Shown: positions 42,589-51,192 of the stretch, one piece after another
Position numbering within the stretch: position 1 is the stretch's first letter
Layout of the letters: the number at the start of each line of letters is the position of its first letter
Source: CBDCTM01 sp965222005
GTDB taxonomy: Bacteria; Bacteroidota; Bacteroidia; Chitinophagales; Saprospiraceae
Length of the DNA: 64,000 bases
NCBI GenBank assembly: GCA_965222005.1
Contig: OZ244935.1
Coordinates: 5,084,001 to 5,148,000, forward strand
Direction of reading: 5' to 3'
Position numbers and translations under genes: made by a program
The notes under the pieces: model-generated
Databases searched by the model: none
The model's input: only the letters and a program-made list of their open reading frames with translations
Told to the model about the DNA's origin: nothing

Positions 42589-43890
42589 CTACTTAAACCG
42601 GATCGCCCGCACGGGCTGTATGCTCGTCACCAGGTAGGAAGGGATGATTAAAAAGATGAGTGTAATGACCAGTGTACCGATATTCAGTAGCAGCACCGTC
42701 CAAAAGCTGACTTCCACAGGCGCTACTGACAGGTAGTAATCGGCTTCGGAGAGATGGATAATTTCAAAGCGATCCTGCAAATAGCAGAGCAACAACCCCA
42801 GCAAATTGCCCACCAGCAGCCCGATGCCAATGATGTAAGCGGCATGGTAGAGAAATATTTTGCGAATGCTCCAGTTGGTACTGCCCAGGGCTTTGAGGAT
42901 ACCTACCATGTTGGTTCTTTCCAGTATCAGTATCATCAATGCCGTTACCATATTGATGATCGATACGACCAGCATGAGCACCAATATGACTACCTCATTG
43001 ATATCCTGAAGGTTGAGCCATTCAAAGATGGCGGGAAATTTATCGCGGATGGTCTGGGAATACAGATCATTGGGAATCAGCTCCAGATAAATATGCTCGT
43101 TGATAGCATCGAGGTCATCGATATGGTCAATAAATACTTCAAAGCCCCCTACCATATCCTCCTTCCAACCCATCAATTGCTGCAATTGCCGAATGTCCAC
43201 CAATGCAAACTTGCGATCGTATTCCTCCAGCCCCGTCTTGTAAATTCCGCTCACCTTAAAACGGCGGCGGAGCTGCTCTCCATCTTGTACAAAGTGGACC
43301 ACAAACTGATCGCCCACTACCAGCCGGAGGCGGTCGGCCGTTTGGCGGGAGATGATAATGTCGCGGGAAGCGATGGTACTGGCATACTCAATTGGCCGCC
43401 CTTCCTGCAAATAGGTCTTCAGCCCCTGCCAGTTGTAAGCCCTATCTACTCCTTTGAGAATAATGCCCTCGATCTCATCTTTGGTTTTGATAATCCCCGC
43501 TTTATTGGCAAATACCTGGATGTGCTGTACCCCTCCCCGTGTCAGCCGTTCTACAGGGTAATGCGGAAAATCGATGCCCAAGATGCGCATATTATCTTCA
43601 AAAGGGAGCTTGCTCAGGGTATCCATACTGGGATAAAAATCCTGCTTGATTGTGACCGGAGCAGCTTCAAAGGAGCGCGTCACATTGGTACTTTGGATGT
43701 GAATATGCCCCCAAAAGCCAAAAATTTTGCTGCTAATCTGATTCTTAAAGCCGGTGATCAGAGCAGTGGCCACAATCATCACCGCCACGCTAAGTGATAT
43801 AGCAATGATAGCAATGCGCAAAATGAGCTTCGAAAAAGATTGCCGCCCCGCGGCGGCCGTGCGCCTGGCTATGTAATAAGGAAAATTCAT
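42589..43890 (-). CDS. ABC transporter permease of the LolC/LolE/FtsX type
   Basis: A 433-residue inner-membrane permease. One N-terminal helix (LRIAIIAISLSVAVMIVATA) is followed by a periplasmic MacB-like domain of about 240 residues and three C-terminal helices (VVILVLMLVVSIINMVTALM, HAAYIIGIGLLVGNLLGLLL, LLNIGTLVITLIFLIIPSYL). The LERTNMVGILKALGSTNWSI segment is the FtsX coupling region. It likely moves lipoproteins or a related substrate with an ATPase encoded elsewhere. Confidence 0.88.
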   Translation of the reverse strand: MNFPYYIARRTAAAGRQSFSKLILRIAIIAISLSVAVMIVATALITGFKNQISSKIFGFWGHIHIQSTNVTRSFEAAPVTIKQDFYPSMDTLSKLPFEDNMRILGIDFPHYPVERLTRGGVQHIQVFANKAGIIKTKDEIEGIILKGVDRAYNWQGLKTYLQEGRPIEYASTIASRDIIISRQTADRLRLVVGDQFVVHFVQDGEQLRRRFKVSGIYKTGLEEYDRKFALVDIRQLQQLMGWKEDMVGGFEVFIDHIDDLDAINEHIYLELIPNDLYSQTIRDKFPAIFEWLNLQDINEVVILVLMLVVSIINMVTALMILILERTNMVGILKALGSTNWSIRKIFLYHAAYIIGIGLLVGNLLGLLLCYLQDRFEIIHLSEADYYLSVAPVEVSFWTVLLLNIGTLVITLIFLIIPSYLVTSIQPVRAIRFK

Positions 43891-43987
43891 CAGCCCGCAA
43901 ATTACTATTTTTGATCGATAGTCACCCCCCTACCAGCCAAGCGGTCGGCCGATGGCAAAACAGCACACCAAAATCCCCAAAAACCCC

Positions 43988-43995
43988 TACCTTTG
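43988..43995 (+). promoter_or_regulatory. Promoter -7 element of tyrS
   Basis: TACCTTTG is an exact TAnnTTTG match, 23 bp before the chosen ATG of tyrS. No -33 TTG is evident. Its position supports the start at 44018 over the in-frame start at 43952. Confidence 0.55.
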
Positions 43996-44017
43996 CCAGT
44001 CAAAATCCAAACTATTG

Positions 44018-45292
44018 ATGACTTTTCTGGAACAACTCGGCTGGCGCGGCATGATCCACCAAACCACTCCCGGCATCGAAGAGGCACTGGCAAGTGGTAA
44101 ATGCCTCGGCTATATTGGCTTCGATCCAACGGCCCCCTCCCTCACGCTGGGCAATTATGTACAAGTGATGCTGCTCAGCCTTTTTCAGCGCAGCGGCCAC
44201 CAACCCATCGTCGTGATGGGAGGTGCTACCGGCCGCATTGGCGATCCCTCCGGCAAAGACAAGGAGCGCGAATTGAAGAGCTATGAGCAGCTTGATGAAA
44301 ACCTGGCCCGGCAGGAAAAACTGATGCGCAAGTTTCTCGATTTTGATAGCTCTGATAATCCCGCAATCCTGGTCAACAACTACGATTTTTATAAAAACAT
44401 GAACGTTTTAGACTTTCTGCGGGATGTGGGCAAGACCCTGACCGTGAATTATATGATGGACAAAGAAAGTGTGAGAAAACGCCTGGAAACGGGCATTTCC
44501 TTTACAGAGTTTAGCTATCAACTGCTCCAAGGATATGATTTTCAATGCCTCTACCAACAGTACGGCTGCACTGTGCAAATGGGCGGTTCCGACCAATGGG
44601 GCAATATCACGGCCGGCACCGAGTTTATCCGCCGCAATGCAGCAGGCAAAGCCTACGCCGTCACCACGCCTTTGCTCACCAAGGCCGATGGCAGCAAGTT
44701 TGGCAAATCGGAGCAGGGCAATATCTGGGTATCGCCCGATCTTACCTCGCCCTACAAATTTTACCAATTTTGGATCAATGCCGATGATCGCGACCTGCCC
44801 AGCTATATGCGCTACTTCACCCTGCGCCCGCAGCAAGAAGTGCTTGCTCTGGAGGCACAGTATGCCGATGATCCGCAAAGCCTGAAGCGCCTGCTGGCAG
44901 AAGAACTGACCATCCGTATCCACAGTGAGGCCGATTACCAATCGGTGCTGAAAGTATCCGAACTGCTCTTCAACCGACGAGCCAACAAAGAGACTTTGCT
45001 GAGTCTTGATGCCCAGGCGCTGGGTACCGTAGCAGAGGAAATTCCCTGCTTCAGTATTTCCAAAGATCAGCTGGGCAATGGTATCAGCATCGTCGATTTT
45101 TTAGCGGATGCTACCGGCATTGTAGGCTCCAAAGGAGAGGCGCGGCGGGCTATTCAGGGAAATGCTATTGCTATCAACAAGGACAAAATTAGCAGCCATG
45201 AGCTACTTGTCGATCACTCAGCGCTCCTGCACGGGCGGTATATAATGGTGGAAAACGGCAAGAAAAACAAATGCATCGTAGTAGCGCAGTGA
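44018..45292 (+). CDS. tyrS: Tyrosyl-tRNA synthetase
   Basis: 424 residues from the ATG at 44018 (MTFLEQLGWRGMIHQTTPGI). A class I synthetase that charges tRNA-Tyr. It shows the HIGH-type motif (FDPTAPSLTLGN), the tyrosine-binding region (FSYQLLQGYDFQCLYQQYGC and QMGGSDQWGNITAGTEFIRR) and a KFGKSEQGN (KMSKS-type) loop, then a C-terminal S4-like RNA-binding domain (GSKGEARRAIQGNAIAINKD). It is full length and diverges from the permease gene. Confidence 0.96.
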   Translation: MTFLEQLGWRGMIHQTTPGIEEALASGKCLGYIGFDPTAPSLTLGNYVQVMLLSLFQRSGHQPIVVMGGATGRIGDPSGKDKERELKSYEQLDENLARQEKLMRKFLDFDSSDNPAILVNNYDFYKNMNVLDFLRDVGKTLTVNYMMDKESVRKRLETGISFTEFSYQLLQGYDFQCLYQQYGCTVQMGGSDQWGNITAGTEFIRRNAAGKAYAVTTPLLTKADGSKFGKSEQGNIWVSPDLTSPYKFYQFWINADDRDLPSYMRYFTLRPQQEVLALEAQYADDPQSLKRLLAEELTIRIHSEADYQSVLKVSELLFNRRANKETLLSLDAQALGTVAEEIPCFSISKDQLGNGISIVDFLADATGIVGSKGEARRAIQGNAIAINKDKISSHELLVDHSALLHGRYIMVENGKKNKCIVVAQ

Positions 45293-45454
45293 GAGCAATT
45301 TGTGTTATTTTGTGCTTCAACAAAGTGATTTCGCATTATTTACCAATAGCCATCAAATCTTTCTGCCAAATATTATTTTAAAAACCTTGAAGCTCTTATA
45401 TTGGCCGTACTATTGGTTTCATAGTTCTTTCTAATACGGTTAAAAACACACATT

Positions 45455-47080
45455 ATGGCTTCCATCGCTCCATTCAATGGCGTGTTGGGCAAACGAAGAG
45501 CTGCCCATCTGCTACGCCGAACTACTTATAATCCTACCCGTGAACGGATCGACGACTTTGCCACCAAAACGCCCTACCAGGCTGTCACTTTGCTAATAAA
45601 AAACAGTAGCCCGGTATTGACCGAACCGATCGATCACCAAACCGGCCAGCCCTGGATCAACAGCGGGCCTCCGCCTGTCTCTTCTAATTTCCATCTCAAA
45701 CAATACACCATGGGCTGGTGGGTCAACGAAGCATTGCATGATACGACCATCAGCCGGAAGATGGCCTTTTTCCTGCACTCCAACTTTGTGGTATCCTTCA
45801 ATTCAGAAAATGAAGAACGCTACTTCGACTATCTGGCATTATTGCAGTACTATGCTGTGGGCAACTTCAAATCGCTGGCAAAAGCAATGGTACTCGACAA
45901 TGCCATGCTCCGCTATCTGGACAATACGCTCAACAACAAGGATAACCCGAACGAGAATTTTGCGCGCGAATTTTTAGAGCTCTTTACCATCGGCAAGGGA
46001 GCACAGGTCGGGCCGGGCGATTATACCAATTATACCGAACTTGATGTGGCAGTAGCCGCACGTCTGCTTACTGGTTTCAAACGAGCTACAAGGGGCCAGC
46101 GCATTGACCCCGAAACGGGCCTTTCCCGTGGCTATGCCAATACCAGCAAGCACGATACGGGCAATAAAAAATTCAGCCACGCCTTCCAAAACCACACCGT
46201 CAGTGGCCGATCTACCGTGGAAGGAATGTTTGAAGAGCTGGACGAGTTTGTCGATATGATCTTTGACCAGGAGGAGACGGCAAAAGCGATTTGCCGGAAG
46301 TTGTACCGCTTCTTTGTGAGCCGCAATATTTCGAGAGAGATCGAAGCGGACATTATCATTCCACTTGCGGATACGTTCCGCTTGTACAATTATGACCTCA
46401 CACCTGTGCTAAAAAAGCTTTTCCGCTCCGAGCATTTTTACGATCTCGATGACGAAAATGCCAATGATGAGATCATTGGCGGATTGATCAAATCCCCCCT
46501 CGATATGCTGCATGGCGCGCTTAGCTTTTTCAAAATTGCTATCCCCGACCCGCTGACGAATACGTACAACCACTATCACGAGTTTTATTATCGCTCCATT
46601 ACCAATGTACTCTTTGCACAGGCTGGCTTCACCATTTTTCATCCCCCTGTAGTAGCCGGCTATCCCGCCTATTATCAAGCATCGGAGTATCACCATATCT
46701 GGTTCAACGCCACCACTATCATTGCGCGATACAGCCTGCCGGAGATGTTGCTCACGGGTCGGCGTGTCATCTCCTATGGTGGCCTCGGTGGCGTGCAACT
46801 GGACATTGTGGATTTTGTAAGCAACACCAACCACATCAGCAATCCATACCTGCCCGATGTGTTGGTCAGCGAATTATTGGAATACCTGCTCCCTAATTTT
46901 CCCGATCCCGAGCGCTTTACCTACTACCTGGATGAAGTCTTCCTCGATGGCCTCCCTGCTGCCGACTGGACCTACGAATGGGAAGCCTACGAAGCTACGG
47001 GCGATGATACCGAGGTGCGCATTCCGCTGGAGAATCTGATTCAGGCCATCCTCTATTCTCAGGAATTTCAGTTGATGTAG
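45455..47080 (+). CDS. DUF1800 family protein
   Basis: A 541-residue protein. The N-terminus KRRAAHLLRRTTYNPTRERI and the central NPNENFAREFLELFTIGKGA are hallmarks of DUF1800, followed by AARLLTGFK and HDTGNKKFSHAFQNHTV. The role is unknown, but in Bacteroidota and Planctomycetota it is nearly always paired with a DUF1501 gene, here 60 bp downstream. No signal peptide is obvious. The two are probably co-transcribed. Confidence 0.92.
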   Translation: MASIAPFNGVLGKRRAAHLLRRTTYNPTRERIDDFATKTPYQAVTLLIKNSSPVLTEPIDHQTGQPWINSGPPPVSSNFHLKQYTMGWWVNEALHDTTISRKMAFFLHSNFVVSFNSENEERYFDYLALLQYYAVGNFKSLAKAMVLDNAMLRYLDNTLNNKDNPNENFAREFLELFTIGKGAQVGPGDYTNYTELDVAVAARLLTGFKRATRGQRIDPETGLSRGYANTSKHDTGNKKFSHAFQNHTVSGRSTVEGMFEELDEFVDMIFDQEETAKAICRKLYRFFVSRNISREIEADIIIPLADTFRLYNYDLTPVLKKLFRSEHFYDLDDENANDEIIGGLIKSPLDMLHGALSFFKIAIPDPLTNTYNHYHEFYYRSITNVLFAQAGFTIFHPPVVAGYPAYYQASEYHHIWFNATTIIARYSLPEMLLTGRRVISYGGLGGVQLDIVDFVSNTNHISNPYLPDVLVSELLEYLLPNFPDPERFTYYLDEVFLDGLPAADWTYEWEAYEATGDDTEVRIPLENLIQAILYSQEFQLM

Positions 47081-47140
47081 CCATTGTTCAACAGGAATGC
47101 TCTGTAAACCTTCATTTTTCAATTTTTTAATCTTCCAATA

Positions 47141-49078
47141 ATGAAAAGAAGAAATTTTCTAAAAATATCCACTCCGCTCGCTATCTCTCCATTGCTTATC
47201 AATGGATTCCCTTTACACTCCTTTGCTACCCCAAATATGCTGGGTTGGCTCAACTGTGAAGGCATAAGCGAGCGCATTTTGGTGCTGATACAACTCAAAG
47301 GGGGTAATGACGGGGTCAACACCCTTGTGCCGATCGAACAGTACAATACATACAAAAGCCTGCGCCCCAATATTGCACTCAATCAAACGGGTACGGGCGC
47401 TTACATCGAGCTGGACAGCACCCTGCCGATCGAGGATCAGGTAGGCCTGCATCCGGCCATGACGGCTGTAAAGAACCTCTACGAACAGGGGAAAGTGAAC
47501 ATTGTACAAGGGGTTTCTTACATCAATCAAAACCGCTCACACTTCAAATCCACCGACCTTTGGATGACCGGAGGTGACGGCACGCCGGAAAACTTCAATA
47601 TTGGTACGGGCTGGATGGGGCGCTATCTGGACTACACCTTCCCCGGCCTCGCTGGCAACCCCACACCTTTGATGCCCGACCCGCTCGGTATCCAGCTGGG
47701 CGATTCAAAGCCTTCTGTAGGTTATCATACCACCGGAGAGCATTCACCGGCCATCAACCTCAGCGGCCAGAACCTCAGCGGCTATTACAATGTGGTGAGT
47801 GAGTTGGGCGGCCCGCCATTGAGCTTGTTGCCGGAAGGCGATTATGGCGCCGAGCTGCAGTACATTATGAACATTGAAAACAGCGTCAGCAATTATGCCG
47901 AACGCATCACCAATGTCTTCAATGCCGGTACCAACTACGCCTCCTACCCCAACTTTAATCTGGCCAATCAGCTCAAGACGGTGGCCCGCCTTATCGATGG
48001 TGGCTGCAAATCCAAAATTTACCTGGTCAATATTAGTGGTTTTGATACACACGTCAACCAAATCACCAGTGGCAGCCCGCATTTGGGTACGCATGCTACC
48101 CTACTCGAACGCATCTCTGAAGCTATGCTGGCCTTCCAAACTGATCTGGCTGCCAATGGCGCCGAAAATCGGGTTCTCACAGCCACCTTGTCGGAATTTG
48201 GCCGCAAGCCCGTTGAAAACGGCAGTATAGGTACCGATCACGGTGGCATTGCCCCGATGCTGCTGTTTGGCAACGGAGTGGAGCCCGGCATTATCGGCAC
48301 CAATGTCGATTTGGGCAACCTCGCCGGCGATCAGCTCAAAAATCAACAGTTCGATTATCGGCAGGTATTTACTACGCTGCTGCAGGACTGGCTGGGCACA
48401 CCGGATGAAGGACTGGAAGCTACTATGTTTGCTGATTTTATCGGTTCCAAGCTGCCGCTGGTCAATGCTAATGCGCTGGTCGATCCTGACTGTTATTTGG
48501 CTGCGCCATTGCCGGTTGAGTTGCAGCGCTTCACAGCCACTGCTGTGGGTGATGAGCAGGTGCTATTGGAATGGCTGACCAGCAGCGAGCTGCGCAATGA
48601 TTACTTTGAAGTGGAGCGCAGCGCAGACGGCCGCCATTTTGAGCAACTCATGATGGTGCCTTCATTGGGCCGCAGCAATACGATCACTCAGTACAATGAA
48701 CTGGATGCAGCTCCGCTAAAAGGACATTCTTACTACCGCCTCAAGCAGGTGGATACCGATGGCGAGTACACCTACTCCGACATCGTTTCCGTTTACATTA
48801 AGGATGATAAAATCACACATTACAAGCTGTATCCCAACCCTGCCATATATGATGTCAATGTGGTAATGACCGTTTCTGAGAGCTTCAATGCAAATATTGA
48901 ACTGCTGAGTGTATCCGGTATTCAGCTGATTAGCAGGGACGTACACATGAAAAATGGATTTAATAAGATAAACATGGACGTCAGTCGCCTGGCCAGAGGC
49001 AATTACATAGTGCGGCTCACTGCCGATTCGGGCGCATTGGCAGAGTCCCTTCCGCTGGTAGTTCAAAACGGAGGCTGA
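47141..49078 (+). CDS. DUF1501 protein with T9SS sorting domain
   Basis: A 645-residue protein. The Tat-like start MKRRNFLKISTPLAISPLLI is followed by DUF1501 (sulfatase-like fold) with ILVLIQLKGGNDGVNTLVPI and ATLSEFGRKPVENGSIGTDH. A linker domain of about 90 residues (VELQRFTATAVGDEQVLLEW) precedes the C-terminal type IX sorting domain (YKLYPNPAIYDVNVVMTVSE to GNYIVRLTADSG). It is therefore likely exported and attached to the cell surface. The catalytic role is unproved. Confidence 0.92.
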   Translation: MKRRNFLKISTPLAISPLLINGFPLHSFATPNMLGWLNCEGISERILVLIQLKGGNDGVNTLVPIEQYNTYKSLRPNIALNQTGTGAYIELDSTLPIEDQVGLHPAMTAVKNLYEQGKVNIVQGVSYINQNRSHFKSTDLWMTGGDGTPENFNIGTGWMGRYLDYTFPGLAGNPTPLMPDPLGIQLGDSKPSVGYHTTGEHSPAINLSGQNLSGYYNVVSELGGPPLSLLPEGDYGAELQYIMNIENSVSNYAERITNVFNAGTNYASYPNFNLANQLKTVARLIDGGCKSKIYLVNISGFDTHVNQITSGSPHLGTHATLLERISEAMLAFQTDLAANGAENRVLTATLSEFGRKPVENGSIGTDHGGIAPMLLFGNGVEPGIIGTNVDLGNLAGDQLKNQQFDYRQVFTTLLQDWLGTPDEGLEATMFADFIGSKLPLVNANALVDPDCYLAAPLPVELQRFTATAVGDEQVLLEWLTSSELRNDYFEVERSADGRHFEQLMMVPSLGRSNTITQYNELDAAPLKGHSYYRLKQVDTDGEYTYSDIVSVYIKDDKITHYKLYPNPAIYDVNVVMTVSESFNANIELLSVSGIQLISRDVHMKNGFNKINMDVSRLARGNYIVRLTADSGALAESLPLVVQNGG

Positions 49079-49103
49079 TTTTCAAAAACATCTACCCAAA
49101 TGC

Positions 49104-49144
49104 AGGTTTGCCAGGGTAAAATTATCTTGGCAAACCTTTTTTTT
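49104..49144 (+). terminator. Rho-independent terminator after the DUF1501 gene
   Basis: AGGTTTGCCA and TGGCAAACCT form a 10-bp stem with a 14-nt loop, followed by eight T. It lies 26 bp after the stop codon. Confidence 0.88.
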
Positions 49145-49176
49145 GCACATTTGTTTTTACAAAAACCAACCAGCTT

Positions 49177-49959
49177 ATGCACCTTAAAGTATATCAGATA
49201 GATGCTTTCAGCAACCGCCTTTTTAGGGGCAATCCGGCTGCCGTATGCCCTTTGGAAGACTGGCTGGACGAAGAGCTGATGCAAAAAATTGCCAGCGAAA
49301 ACAACCTCAGCGAAACGGCTTTTTTTGTGCCAGATGGTGACGGCTTTGATATTAAGTGGTTTACACCTAGCACCGAAGTCAATCTCTGTGGGCATGCCAC
49401 CCTTGCCAGCGCCCATGTGCTATGGCAACATGAAAGTTACCAGGGCGATACGATTCACTTTGGCAGTAAGAGCGGCTTTTTAGCAGTCAGCAGGAAGGAA
49501 AAGCAGTATATGTTGGACTTCCCCAGCGATGAGCTGAAGGAGACAGAGCTACCCTCGGCCATTATCGCCGCTTTGGGTGTACAAACCCAGGAAATCTATC
49601 AGGGGCGCGAAGATTACTTGATAGTGGTAGGTTCGCGACAGGAAGTGGAGCAACTCAGCCCCGACTTTCAACAACTTAGCCGTATCAAAACGAGAGGTTT
49701 TATCATTACTGCTCCGGGCCGCGAGGTGGATTTTGTATCCCGCTGCTTTTTCCCCAATGCCGGCATCAATGAAGATCCTGTCACGGGTTCGGCCCACACT
49801 ACGCTGACTCCTTACTGGGCCAATCGCCTCGGCAAAGACGAACTGAGTGCCCGCCAAATCTCTGCACGCGGAGGGGAACTGAGCTGTCGCTATTTGGGCA
49901 ATCGAACGCTAATCGGTGGTGAGGCGACCACTTTTATGACGGGTACCATTCATTTGTAA
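49177..49959 (+). CDS. PhzF family isomerase/epimerase-fold protein
   Basis: A 260-residue protein of the PhzF family, which shares the diaminopimelate epimerase fold. The sequence shows FRGNPAAVCPLEDWLD, the active-site NNLSETAFFV (Glu), VNLCGHATLASAHVLW and NEDPVTGSAHTTLTPYW. Members isomerise small carboxylic acids; the true substrate is unknown here. It is a stand-alone gene between two terminator-like regions. Confidence 0.92.
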   Translation: MHLKVYQIDAFSNRLFRGNPAAVCPLEDWLDEELMQKIASENNLSETAFFVPDGDGFDIKWFTPSTEVNLCGHATLASAHVLWQHESYQGDTIHFGSKSGFLAVSRKEKQYMLDFPSDELKETELPSAIIAALGVQTQEIYQGREDYLIVVGSRQEVEQLSPDFQQLSRIKTRGFIITAPGREVDFVSRCFFPNAGINEDPVTGSAHTTLTPYWANRLGKDELSARQISARGGELSCRYLGNRTLIGGEATTFMTGTIHL

Positions 49960-50060
49960 AATCCCTGCCAGCTGTTTTTTAGCAGTGCAGTATATGTAGG
50001 GCTGTGCTTTTTGGGGCTTCAGACTTTGGGATTTCAGATCGTCTGTCGTCTGGCCGTCCT

Positions 50061-51170
50061 TTACTCCCCTATCAACCTTTGGTAAATTCCGATCAGTTTT
50101 TCTTCTTCTTTCTCCCACACCAATTCGCCGGCAGCCTGTACACAATTGTTTGCTAATTGCATATACAGCTTTTCATCACTCAACAGCTTTTCTGTGGCTT
50201 GTACAATCGTTTCAGTCTCCAAATTATCCAGTAACAGAGCAATGTGGTACTGCTCGTTGAGCTGCTCATATTCCGGAAAGCGCATGTGCAGAGCGGGCAA
50301 AGCAGCCTGGATATAATCGAAGCACTTGTTGGCCAGAGAGTAGTAATAATTGAGCCCTTTGTTTTCCAATAAATTGAGCCCGAGCGTCGCTTGCCTCGTC
50401 ATCTGGCTCAGTTGGTCTGGCGGCAAATAGCCAAAAAATTGCACCCTTTTTTCTAAGCCCATTTCTGCTGACATAGCTCTAAGGCGGGCTGATAAATCAC
50501 CCTCTCCGGCCAGCCACAGTTGCACATCCGTCAATTGCTGCATAGCGGAAAGCATCGCTTCCAGGCCGCGCCCTTCATTGAGGGCTCCCTGATAAAGCAA
50601 TATCTTTTTTCGAAACCTTTGAGAGAGCTCGGAAGTACCTGGCGGGGGTTGGCGTTTTGGCAAATTGCGGATCAGGCTGAAGGCTTGGCCGTATCGCTGG
50701 CTGAGGATGTTAGCCAGACCCGGGCCAACTGTATAGGCGGCGCTGGCTTTGGGAATACACAGGCTGGCCACCCATTCCCAAATTTTCTTCACCAATGGCC
50801 GTTGCACCACTTCCGGTAGTTCAGAAAAATATTCGTGCGCATCGTAAATCAGGGGAATTGGCCTGCTACGGCTCAGGAGGCAGCCAGCCATCAGGCTGTC
50901 CAAATCGACGGAGCAAAGCGCGTCGAATGTTTGGGCTCGCAGGTACCAAAAGAGGCGAAGGGTGTATTCCAGATAAAAGAGCTTGCCCCGATGAAACCAA
51001 CAACGAAGCCGATGTTGTTCGTAGGCCCGGCTGGCCAACGGCAGGGAGTTGGGAAGTTGGCGACCGATCAGCCGAACGTGATAGCCAGCAATAGCCAAGC
51101 TGCCGCAAATGCGGATCATGCGCTGATCGTAGTTCAAATCAGTAGTGGCCGTAAGAAAAATTTTCTTCAT
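50061..51170 (-). CDS. Glycosyltransferase, GT4/GT1-type
   Basis: A 369-residue GT-B fold enzyme. The C-terminal half carries the nucleotide-sugar side: FRKKILLYQGALNEGRGLEA, DVQLWLAGEGDLSARLRAMS and VQFFGYLPPDQLSQMTRQAT, with the acidic KCFDYIQAALP region replacing the usual EP(F)G block. The N-terminal acceptor domain starts MKKIFLTATTDLNYDQRMIR. The acceptor is unknown. It lies 22 bp after recQ on the same strand. Confidence 0.88.
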   Translation of the reverse strand: MKKIFLTATTDLNYDQRMIRICGSLAIAGYHVRLIGRQLPNSLPLASRAYEQHRLRCWFHRGKLFYLEYTLRLFWYLRAQTFDALCSVDLDSLMAGCLLSRSRPIPLIYDAHEYFSELPEVVQRPLVKKIWEWVASLCIPKASAAYTVGPGLANILSQRYGQAFSLIRNLPKRQPPPGTSELSQRFRKKILLYQGALNEGRGLEAMLSAMQQLTDVQLWLAGEGDLSARLRAMSAEMGLEKRVQFFGYLPPDQLSQMTRQATLGLNLLENKGLNYYYSLANKCFDYIQAALPALHMRFPEYEQLNEQYHIALLLDNLETETIVQATEKLLSDEKLYMQLANNCVQAAGELVWEKEEEKLIGIYQRLIGE

Positions 51171-51192
51171 ACATCGGCAAATTCACCTTAGC

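Noticed and set aside
42754..43797. A 347-codon + strand frame opposite the LolC/E-type permease
   Set aside because: Low-complexity, His/Gln/Asp-rich shadow of the permease gene with no recognised motif.
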